Source of the DNA: JAAYZM01 sp964510785
Lineage (GTDB): Bacteria > Actinomycetota > Actinomycetes > Actinomycetales > Cellulomonadaceae
Direction: 5' to 3'
Assembly: GCA_964510785.1 (NCBI GenBank)
Contig: CAZECM010000005.1
Span: 18,746-82,745, forward strand
DNA: 64,000 bases
Made by a program: the position numbers and the translations under genes. Under the pieces are notes generated by a model, which made no database searches, had not been told where the DNA came from, and was given only the letters and a program-made list of their open reading frames with translations. This document shows positions 45,248 through 53,100 of this stretch, piece by piece (position 1 is the stretch's first letter; each line of letters starts with the position of its first letter).

Positions 45248-45975
45248 AGTCCCACCACCTGCCCCTGGCTGCCCCCGTTGGCCATCCACCCCGGTTCGGG
45301 GACGCTGGGCGGGGCGGGGGCGTACAGCACGCCGCCGGCTTCCATGTCGTGCGCGAGCGCGTGCAACGCAGCAGGAATCGACGCTCCACCACCCACCCCG
45401 ACGCCGTCAGACAGGCCGTCGTCGGTCTGCCAGAACGCTTGGGCGGTCCACGGCTCTTGCGGGTTGTCGAAGCGGTCGATGTCGTCGACCTTGATGAGCA
45501 GGGTGCCGGTTGGTTCGTCGAGGCCGTCCGCAGCTAGCGCACCACTCATCCACCGCTCGAGCGCGGCCTCGTAGGTGCGCCCGTCGCTGGCGCCGGGGTG
45601 GGGGCGTCCTGAGTCCGAGACCATCTGTGCAACGTGCTCGAGGTCGTCGGGACCCCACTGCGCCCCTGACCCCAGGTGCGCGGCGATCCGGTTCAGCGTG
45701 TCTCCATCGGCCACGGCCCACCCGCCGCCCGCGGTGTCCGGGGCGACACTGAAGTCGCGGAGGGCGGCTCGGAACCACTCGCCGCCCGCGGAGCCGAAGA
45801 CCGCGCCGGGGTGGGGCCTTCCGGTGGCGGCGATGACGTGGGAGATCTCATCGAGATAGTCGCCCACCCCGTCCCAGCTCGCGGGGCGCCCCAGGGTGAG
45901 GGCGATCGCGTTCATGGCCTTGGTGTCGCGGTGGGGGTCAGCCACCATGTGCGGCAGCGGGTCGTTGCCGTTCAT
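45244..45975 (-). CDS. Uncharacterised element protein with internal duplication, 243 residues
   Basis: The protein contains two similar segments of about 50 residues: one with DYLDEISHVIAATGRPHPGA and one with DDLEHVAQMVSDSGRPHPGA, each preceded by a LGRPASW/LGSGAQW-like turn. It therefore arose by internal duplication. No family is recognised. It ends in a Pro/Gly-rich stretch finishing QVVGL. The ATG at 45973-45975 overlaps the stop of the 40-residue gene upstream. Confidence 0.72.
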   Translation of the reverse strand: MNGNDPLPHMVADPHRDTKAMNAIALTLGRPASWDGVGDYLDEISHVIAATGRPHPGAVFGSAGGEWFRAALRDFSVAPDTAGGGWAVADGDTLNRIAAHLGSGAQWGPDDLEHVAQMVSDSGRPHPGASDGRTYEAALERWMSGALAADGLDEPTGTLLIKVDDIDRFDNPQEPWTAQAFWQTDDGLSDGVGVGGGASIPAALHALAHDMEAGGVLYAPAPPSVPEPGWMANGGSQGQVVGL

Positions 45976-46094
45976 GCCGGGTCCGTAGGCCAGGTCAGGT
46001 CGACACGCGGGGTGGCCGGGGTGAGCTCGTCGCGGGTTTCCTCGGCGGGCTGCTGGTTGATGAGGGCTGCTTCGAGAGGGCTGGTCTCGCTCAT
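45972..46094 (-). CDS. Very small element protein, 40 residues
   Basis: An acidic 40-residue protein starting at ATG 46092-46094, with a good ribosome site (AAGGAG, 6 bases upstream). It overlaps the next start by 4 bases. The sequence is polar with several Pro and Thr and no motif. It ends WPTDPA and so lacks the hydrophobic tail of its neighbours. The longer open frame to 46343 is a shadow of the 90-residue gene. Confidence 0.6.
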   Translation of the reverse strand: MSETSPLEAALINQQPAEETRDELTPATPRVDLTWPTDPA

Positions 46095-46108
46095 GGTGTT
46101 CTCCTTGG

Positions 46109-46381
46109 TTACAGGCCCGGTGAGGGGTGGGCCTCGGTGGTGGGGTGGTGGTCGGGTGCGGGGACCGTGGGGGTGAGGTCGCACGCGGCGGGCGGTGCTT
46201 CGTCCAGCCACGAACTGCGACAGTTCTGCGGGCACCCTTGGGCTTCGACGTCCGCCTCGGGGGTGTCCCACTGGCCGTCGAATGGCTCTCCGGAGTAGGG
46301 GCACCAGTCGCCCAGGTCGTTGTCGTGCTCGTTGTAGACCCACGCGGCCTGGTCAGGGCGGGCCCGCGGCGACGGGCTCAT
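46109..46381 (-). CDS. Small Cys-containing element protein, 90 residues
   Basis: The ATG at 46379-46381 overlaps the upstream stop as CTATGA. It has a compact N-terminal region (AAWVYNEHDNDLGDWCPYSG, FDGQWDTPE) and the cysteines in WCPYSG and GCPQNC, possibly metal-binding. A Pro/Thr-rich tail ends HPSPGL. Since the next gene has its own ribosome site 15 bases downstream, the tail is not explained by an overlapping start. No family is recognised. Confidence 0.65.
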   Translation of the reverse strand: MSPSPRARPDQAAWVYNEHDNDLGDWCPYSGEPFDGQWDTPEADVEAQGCPQNCRSSWLDEAPPAACDLTPTVPAPDHHPTTEAHPSPGL

Positions 46382-47451
46382 AGTCCTGGCCCGGTGGGTC
46401 CGTTCCGCCCGCGCACCGGGCCGGTGGGGTCAGCCAGGCCCGGTGCGAACTCGCGGGTGAGCGCTTGGGCGGCCGCGCGCCCGGCTTCGACTTCGCTCAT
46501 GGGGCGAAGCTGGCTGGTGCGCGTCTCGGCTTCGACGCGGGCCAACTGAGCGCGCACTCCCTCCGGGTTGATCCCGGACTGGATCGTGCTGCGCGCCAGG
46601 CGTGCCAGGGGCAAGTCGCCGCCGCGCTCGAGGAACGCTTCGGCCAAGGGCTGCTGCGTTCCCTCGAGCGTCAGGGCCGTTCCCGCAAGGGTGCACAGGT
46701 TCTGCACGTCGGGCGCGGCAGCGGTGCGCGCGGTGTAGCGCAGGTTGGAGCGCACGTCGTCCCCGCTGTTGACGACATCAACGAGGACGGCGTCGCGCAC
46801 CTTGACGTCGCGGGCGATGAGCGCGGCGAACGTGGCCCGCGTCGAGGCCGGGGACCCCGGCCCGCACCTGGCCAGCAGCGCCATTGCTTCGTCGGCGTAC
46901 ATACTCACCGGGCCGGTGGCCTCGCGCAGCGCGGCGTGGGCCTGGGCGCTGGTGGCCTCGGGGACCTGCTGGCTGGGCAGGGGCAGGGCGTCATTGCTCA
47001 GGGTGTCGCGCGAAGGAGCCGGTGAGCCCAGGTGTGCCACGACAGCCACGGGAGGGTCGGGAAGGTCGACCCACCCGTCCACGGAGGAGCCCTCGACGTC
47101 GAGTTCTGCGACCTGCCCGTCGACGACCGCGAAGGTGTTTATGTGGTCGACGTGCCCGCTCAGTGCGTCACGCAGCACTTCGGCCTGCGCCTGGCCTTCG
47201 GGTCCGTAGCCGACGATGAAGATCTCCTCACCGCCCGAGCTGTGCACGGCGCGCGCCACCTGCGTTGCGGCGAGCCCCACGTCTTCGCCGGGGGCGTGGG
47301 GGATGTTGCCAGTCACCGTCTGGCGTCCGGCGTCGTTCATGACGGTGAATGCGACGTCACCGGGTGATGGCTGGTACCTCAAGAACGCTGGCAGCGAGGC
47401 GACGAGCTCTCCGGCTGTCCTGACGCGCACCGTGGGCGGTCGTTCAGTCAT
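46378..47451 (-). CDS. DUF4192 family protein
   Basis: A 357-residue protein whose N-terminal part fits DUF4192, an actinobacterial family of unknown function: RVRTAGELVASLPAFLRYQPSPGDVAF, then EEIFIVGYGPEGQA. The C-terminal half is helical and ends PTGPGL. AAGGAG lies 6 bases upstream of ATG 47449-47451. The neighbouring upstream gene encodes a shorter relative, so this is a tandem pair. Chromosomal DUF4192 genes are common in actinobacteria; copies on mobile elements are worth noting. No reaction is known. Confidence 0.78.
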   Translation of the reverse strand: MTERPPTVRVRTAGELVASLPAFLRYQPSPGDVAFTVMNDAGRQTVTGNIPHAPGEDVGLAATQVARAVHSSGGEEIFIVGYGPEGQAQAEVLRDALSGHVDHINTFAVVDGQVAELDVEGSSVDGWVDLPDPPVAVVAHLGSPAPSRDTLSNDALPLPSQQVPEATSAQAHAALREATGPVSMYADEAMALLARCGPGSPASTRATFAALIARDVKVRDAVLVDVVNSGDDVRSNLRYTARTAAAPDVQNLCTLAGTALTLEGTQQPLAEAFLERGGDLPLARLARSTIQSGINPEGVRAQLARVEAETRTSQLRPMSEVEAGRAAAQALTREFAPGLADPTGPVRGRNGPTGPGL

Positions 47452-47466
47452 GCGCTTCTCCTTGTC

Positions 47467-48009
47467 CTACAGACCCAGCCCGTGCGGGTGGGGTGTGGTG
47501 GGTGGTTCGAGGTCGGGTCCGGGCGGTTTGGGTGCCCCTGGTGGGTCGCTCACCACTCCGGTGTGCAGGTACTCGGTGAGCCAGGCAGGTTCGTCGGGCA
47601 GGGTGTACCACTGGCCGACGCGATCGCTGCCGGCCGCCAGGTCGCCCCAGCTGTGGCCCACGACGGCACACGCTTCGACGGGGATGTTCCACGCCGTGAG
47701 CTCGTCGCGCAGCTTCGCGGCGTTGGCCGCGCCTTGGGGGCCGTAGCCCACCAGGAGCACCGCGCCGCGCGCCCCGAGCCGGAGCCAGTCGGCCTCTAGG
47801 GAGATGGCGCGCGCGTTGTATGTCGTGTCGCGGTAGGCCGCCTTGAGCCTCGCCGCGCCGTAGGCCCGCTCGGGCAGGTTGCGCCAGTACCGGACTTCCC
47901 GGCTTGCCGTGACGAGCGCGAAGCCGACGTCGCCTTCGCTCGGCTGGTAGCCGATGACGGTGGGGAACGCGGCGACGAGGTCGTCGACCGTCAGGCGTGG
48001 TGCGCGCAT
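47467..48009 (-). CDS. Short DUF4192-like protein
   Basis: A 180-residue protein similar to the first 170 residues of the downstream DUF4192 gene product: LTVDDLVAAFPTVIGYQPSEGDVGFAL and AVLLVGYGPQGAANAAKLRDEL align with the neighbour's corresponding parts. The helical C-terminal half is missing and is replaced by a Pro-rich tail ending PHGLGL. Its ATG (48007-48009) follows a G-rich ribosome site. It is probably a duplicated and specialised copy. Confidence 0.72.
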   Translation of the reverse strand: MRAPRLTVDDLVAAFPTVIGYQPSEGDVGFALVTASREVRYWRNLPERAYGAARLKAAYRDTTYNARAISLEADWLRLGARGAVLLVGYGPQGAANAAKLRDELTAWNIPVEACAVVGHSWGDLAAGSDRVGQWYTLPDEPAWLTEYLHTGVVSDPPGAPKPPGPDLEPPTTPHPHGLGL

Positions 48010-48031
48010 GACCTACCCCCCCTTTCTTTGG

Positions 48032-48685
48032 TCACAAGCTCAGGCCGGATACGGCCAGGTGTGGGCGTGGGGACGGGGCGAAGGTGGGTGCGCCGAGAAG
48101 GTCGAGGTCGAGGAAGCCTTGGGTCTCTTCCAAGACCGCGCCGGCCGCGGCGCGCAGCTGGGTGCCGAGCTCGTCGTGGCGGGCGTACCAGGGGTCGACC
48201 ACCTCGACGCTGTAGGTGCGCCGGCGTTCGACGTACAGGGCGCGGTCTTCGGGGTGAATGTCACCGTTCGCGACCTTGCGCACCCCCAGGTTCGGGTAGA
48301 CCGAGGGGAAGGTGCGTGAGTGTGCGCGTCGGGCGTCGAGCGCGGCCTCGAGGTTCTCCAGCGCGCGAGGGTTGTCCCCGGCGACGTCGTCAATGACGGT
48401 CCAGGGGATCTTGTAGGCCGCCGGTGGGCGGGCGTTGTTGTGGGAGATGGTCACCCCGGACGCGGTTGCAGAAAGGTTCCCCCACGTCTCGCCCATGCCG
48501 TAGGTCGCGCCTCCGACGACCCGCTCACGCTCAGTTGGCGGCAGGCCCGTCGTGGTGAGCACGCGGGCGAGGACCGCAACGTCGTAGTGGCCGTGGAACC
48601 CAGGGACGCAGCGGTCGAGCACCTGGTTAAGGAGCTCGCGCGCTCGGGCGGCGTCGGCCACCGGATGCGCCGGGAGCCGGGTCAT
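48032..48685 (-). CDS. Uncharacterised element protein, 217 residues
   Basis: No family is recognised. Residues about 1-60 are helical (VADAARARELLNQVLDRCV). The middle has small aromatic and Gly-rich motifs (GATYGMGETWGNLSA, YKIPWTVIDDVAG) and the C-terminal part is helical. The protein ends in a Pro-containing segment finishing SGLSL. ATG 48683-48685 overlaps the upstream stop (CTATGA). Confidence 0.72.
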   Translation of the reverse strand: MTRLPAHPVADAARARELLNQVLDRCVPGFHGHYDVAVLARVLTTTGLPPTERERVVGGATYGMGETWGNLSATASGVTISHNNARPPAAYKIPWTVIDDVAGDNPRALENLEAALDARRAHSRTFPSVYPNLGVRKVANGDIHPEDRALYVERRRTYSVEVVDPWYARHDELGTQLRAAAGAVLEETQGFLDLDLLGAPTFAPSPRPHLAVSGLSL

Positions 48686-49470
48686 AGGTGTGGGCCTTGG
48701 GTGGGCACGAACGGCAGACCGTCCACGCCAGGAGCGGTGGGTGAGCCGGGAACCGGCATCTGAGGCTGTCGCAGGTCGGAGGGGGTCGCGGTCTCCCACA
48801 GTCGCCCGTCCGGCACCCACAGCTCACGCCCGTCGACCGTGATCGGCTCCAGGGGCAAAGACCACTGGTCCACAACGTCCACGAAGCCACCTTCGGGGCG
48901 GACCTGGAGGCCCTCCCCGTTGGCGTCGACGCCGTCGCCGTTGGCGATGAACCGCGTCAGCTCACCCGCGTCGAAGGCGTACTGCGGGTGGCCGTTCCAC
49001 ACTTCTCCCGTGTCGTAGGCCAGGTAGGTGGCGTCGGTGCTCGGGCCTGCGATGTAGGCCCAGCCCTGCGGGGGCAGCTCGGGGACCAGTCGGCGCACGG
49101 CTTCGGGGTCGCGTGTGACCTGGCATTGCCCTGAGAATCGTGCGGCCCCCGTGTCATCGCCCAGGCGTGCGCTGGCCCGGTCGAACAACCCGATGCTCGC
49201 TGTGCCGCACCCCAAGACCAGGGCGTCACCGGAGGCGATGACAACCGCACGCGATCGTGCGTTGACCACCACGGTTCCGGTGGCCGAAAGTTGCGCGTCG
49301 CCGGCCACCTCGACCCTGCCGTGCGTGGCCTCGAGCGTCGCCTCGGTGGGACGCGAGACGCGCAGCACCTCATCGGATGGACCTTGGAGGACCAGGGTGG
49401 CCTGCGGGTCGTGACCGTGGCGAGCCAGGGCGTCCTCGAGCTCGGCTTGGGTGTGCACCTCGATCCTCAT
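48682..49470 (-). CDS. Predicted beta-solenoid protein, 262 residues
   Basis: Residues about 35-100 repeat a short pattern of alternating small and hydrophobic residues (LEATHGRVEVAGDAQLSATG, VVVNARSRAVVIASGD). This suggests a right-handed beta-helix, as in short repeat proteins carried by phages and elements of actinobacteria. The C-terminal half (YLAYDTGEVWNGHPQYAFDAGELTRFIANGDG) is a separate domain. The tail ends TQGPHL. The ATG at 49468-49470 overlaps the HNH gene stop. The function is unknown. Confidence 0.72.
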   Translation of the reverse strand: MRIEVHTQAELEDALARHGHDPQATLVLQGPSDEVLRVSRPTEATLEATHGRVEVAGDAQLSATGTVVVNARSRAVVIASGDALVLGCGTASIGLFDRASARLGDDTGAARFSGQCQVTRDPEAVRRLVPELPPQGWAYIAGPSTDATYLAYDTGEVWNGHPQYAFDAGELTRFIANGDGVDANGEGLQVRPEGGFVDVVDQWSLPLEPITVDGRELWVPDGRLWETATPSDLRQPQMPVPGSPTAPGVDGLPFVPTQGPHL

Positions 49471-49901
49471 CGGGACACCCCCAGCCGGTAGCGCTGACCG
49501 ACCGTCACCGGCACGCCGGCAGGGAAGTACTCCCGGCGCCGACGCTCCAAAGCCTTGGCGTGCCACCAGGGCAGCACGGCCGCGCCCTTGGCTTGGTTGT
49601 GGCGCCGACACGCTGCTACGGCGTTCGTGGCAGACGTCGCCCCACCTCGAGCGTGCGCGATGTAGTGGTCCGTCTCCTCTGCTGGACGGGCACAGCGCCG
49701 CCCCCACGACGTGTACTCGCAGCGACCGCCCGCATACTCTCGCGCCCTGGCGCGTTGGGTGGCGTCGAACCAGCGCACCGGGTCGCGCCGGGGACGCAGA
49801 CCCACTCGACCAGCCATGAGCACCACTGCCGCAGCGAGCAGCAACGGCAGCGGCGGGACAGGCAAGTTGGCGAGAAAGTCGCTGATCGGGGGAAGGTCCA
49901 C
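49467..49901 (-). CDS. HNH endonuclease with N-terminal membrane segment
   Basis: A 144-residue protein starting at GTG 49899-49901, 6 bases after AGGAG. A hydrophobic stretch (PLPLLLAAAVVLMAG, about 15-32) is followed by an HNH nuclease: Cys pair in GGRCEYTSWGRRC, the His in TDHYIAHARGG and NAVAACRRHNQAKG. The combination of a membrane helix and HNH is uncommon; it may act on DNA entering or leaving at the membrane. It is the first gene of the leftward operon, divergent from the methyltransferase-helicase. It lacks the GPxL tail. Confidence 0.82.
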   Translation of the reverse strand: MDLPPISDFLANLPVPPLPLLLAAAVVLMAGRVGLRPRRDPVRWFDATQRARAREYAGGRCEYTSWGRRCARPAEETDHYIAHARGGATSATNAVAACRRHNQAKGAAVLPWWHAKALERRRREYFPAGVPVTVGQRYRLGVSR

Positions 49902-50125
49902 CAGGGCTCCTGAACATCGTGGGGTACTCGTACTTCCCCACGACCACAGGCGATCCACAGGCTGCGACTGATGACGGCGGCGGTGTCTGCGAGCCCCGCT
50001 ACGGTCAAGGCCATACCCAGCACCAGGGAGGTCGACATGGATTCCAGTTACCAGGGTCAGACCGGGCGTGGGCGTTGCGCGTGGGGAGGTGTCCTGCCCC
50101 ACCTGCACCCCTGGAGCTCTCCCGC

Positions 50126-53100
50126 ATGGCCCGTCGCGCCGCCAAGGCCAACCCCTTGCAGGGTTCCCTCTTTGACTTCGACGACCTGGCCGCGCTCGAC
50201 ACGGAGCCCCAAGGAGACGACCGTGACCCAGCCACCCGACCCGATGACTACCCCGCTGCACGAATGGGTGAGCCAGGACGACCTGGACACCAAGCCGCTG
50301 TGGCACTTCGGCCCGACCCTGCCCCCGCCGATGGAGCTCTCCCCGGACCAGAGGTGGCAGCACTCGGTGCTGGAGGACATGGAGGACCCGGCAGCCTTCG
50401 AGGTGGAGGGGCTGCACGGGTCGGACCTGTTGTCGACGGAGGACCAGGAGAAGCTGACGTACTGGTACCGGCTGCTGATCGACCGGTGCTGGGGGGCTTG
50501 GGGCGAAGTGAACGACCCGCGATGGGCGGGGATCACGGTCGACAAGACGGGCACCGTGGGCTGGGCGGACGAGGGGGCGTTCCTGCGCTACCTGACGATG
50601 CTGGTGACCGTGGGGGAGTTCGTGGTGACGCTGGACGGGGCGATGCTGCAAGACCAGCGGCTGCTGGACTCGATCCGCAGGCGCCTGATGCGGGAGCTGG
50701 CCCAGGCACACCAGGACTAGTCCCGGCCAGTTTCTCCCCGCCGCTGGGAGTCCTTCCCCCTTCGGGCAAGCGCGCCCGCGCCCAAGCGAACCTCGCCGCG
50801 ATTCAGACCGTGCGAGCGCTGCAAGCCGCGGGGCGTCCCGCCACGCCCGACGAGCAGGGCGTCCTTGCTCGCTGGTCGAGCTGGGGTGCGCTTCCCGAGG
50901 TGTTCGAGGGGTGGCGCGAGGAATGGGCCGACGTCCAGGCCCAGGTGCGCCAGACCCTCACCGGAGCGGAGTTCGACGCCGCGGCCGCGACCACCCTCAA
51001 CGCCCACTACACCGACCCCGCCGTGGTGCGCGCGGTGTGGGACGTCCTCGAGGAAGCGGGGCTGTCCCAGGGCACCGTCTTGGAGCCAGGGTGCGGGGCC
51101 GGCACGTTCATCGGCATGGCACCGGCAGGTGTTCGCATGGTCGGGGTCGAGCTCGACCCGCTCACCGCACAGATCGCCTCACACCTGTACCCCGACGCGC
51201 ACGTCCTGGCCTCGGGGTTCCAGAACGCACCGCTGGGCCGTGCGGACCTGCAACCGTTCGACGCCGCCGTGGGCAACGTCCCCTTCGGCGGGTTCTCCCT
51301 GCATGACCCCATCGACAACCCGCTGCGGTTGTCGATCCACAACCACTTCATCGCCAAGGCGCTGCGTCGCACCAAGCCCGGTGGGTACGTGGCCTTGCTG
51401 ACCAGCTCGTTCACGATGGACGCCCAACGCTCCACCTCGCGCGCCTACATCGCCCGGTTTGGCCGGCTGCTGGGTGCAGTGCGACTGCCCTCGGGTGCGT
51501 TCTCCCGCGTGGCCGGCACCGACGTCGTCACGGACCTGCTGATCCTTCGCCGCCACACCAGCGACGAGGCGGCCACGATCGCCCAGGACCACTGGCTGGG
51601 CACCCGACCCGTCGAGGTCGACGGGCAGGTGACCGACAAGGCAATGAACGTCTACTTCCACGACAACCCCGACCATGTCCTGGGTGAGCTCGGGCTAGGG
51701 CACGGCATCCACGGCTCGCAGACCCTCATCGTCAAGGGCCCCACCGGCCCCGAGCTGGCCCAGCGGGTCCGCGCGGCCGCGCTGGGCATCGTGGACCAGG
51801 CACGCGAGTCGTTCCCCTACGAGCCGGCACCCGCGCCCGTCCCGTCGTGGTTCGCCGCCGGCCTGCACACCCCGCCCCCGCCCGAGCTCGCACCGCGCGA
51901 GGGCCAGGTGCGTGAAGGGACCAAGGGGTTCGAGGCGTGGTCCGGTCACCGTGAGGCATGGGAGGCGGTCAAGGTCGCCCGCTCCCGCGTGGGCGAGGTG
52001 CGCCAGCTGCTGCGCCTTCGCGACGCCGCCCGGGAGGTCGTGGCCTCACAGACCTCCGGGGCCAGCGAGGCAGACAAGGACAGCGCGCGTGCCGCCTTGG
52101 GGCGCACCTACGACCACTACGTCGCCTCGTTCGGCCCGATCAACCGCTTCACGCTGACCGCAGGGCGCGCCCCTTCGGACAAGCAGATCGCCAGCGCGAT
52201 GGTTCGCATGGAGGCGATGTGGCGGCAAGCCGCACCCCCTGGGGAGCGTCGGACCTCCGAGGACGTGCCCGACGAGCTGCGCGCTGACTGGTTGGCCGAG
52301 GCCAGCGAACCCAGCGAGGGTGCGCGCCGACAGGAGCACCTTGCCCCGCTGCGCTGCGACCCGGACTTCGCGTTGGTGTGCGCGTTGGAGGACTTCGACG
52401 AGGCGAACCAGACCGCGACCAAGGCGGCGATCTTCCACCGCGACGTCGTCCACCCGCCCGTGCGCTCGGTGCGCGCGGAGACCCCCGACGAGGCGCTGGC
52501 CGTCACCCTGGACGAGACGGGCGGCGTCGGCCTCGAGCGCATCGCAGAACTCCTGGGCATCGACGCCAGCGAGGTTCCCGGCGCGCTCGGCGCGCTGGTG
52601 TTCACCAACCCCGAAGGTGGCCAGCTCGAGTCAGCCGAGACGTACCTGTCCGGCGATGTGCGCGCCAAGCTCACCCGCGCCCGCCAGGCCCAGGCCGAGG
52701 ACGGCGCGGTCGCGGCGAACGTGGCCGCGCTAGAGGCCGTGGTGCCACCCACGGTTCCGCTCAGCGACGTCACAGTGCGCCCCGGCGCCGGCTGGCTCGG
52801 GGCCAAGCTGCACGCACAGTTCGCCCGGGACGTGTTCGAGATGCGTGTGGAGGTCACCAAGTCCCCTGCGGACGGCACGTGGATGCTCGACGGTCCCGCA
52901 CGTTCGGCAACCCCAGCCCACGTGCTGTTCCAGTACGGCACCGAAGACCGCGCACCGCTGGACCTGCTCGACTCGATGATGAACAACAAGCCGGTGACCA
53001 TCTGGCGCACCGAGAAGCTCGCAGACGGCAAAGAGCGCCGCTGGCAGGACATGCCGGCCACCGCGGCCGCGCGAGAGAAGGTCCGCGTGATCGAGGGCGC

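Noticed and set aside
40704..49901. Type IV secretion or coupling-protein genes hidden in the minus-strand operon
   Set aside because: None of the 14 products has a Walker motif, VirB-like features or multiple membrane helices.
49919..50125. Start of the methyltransferase-helicase at 49919
   Set aside because: The first 69 codons are not protein-like and there is a better start at 50126 with a family-like N-terminus.
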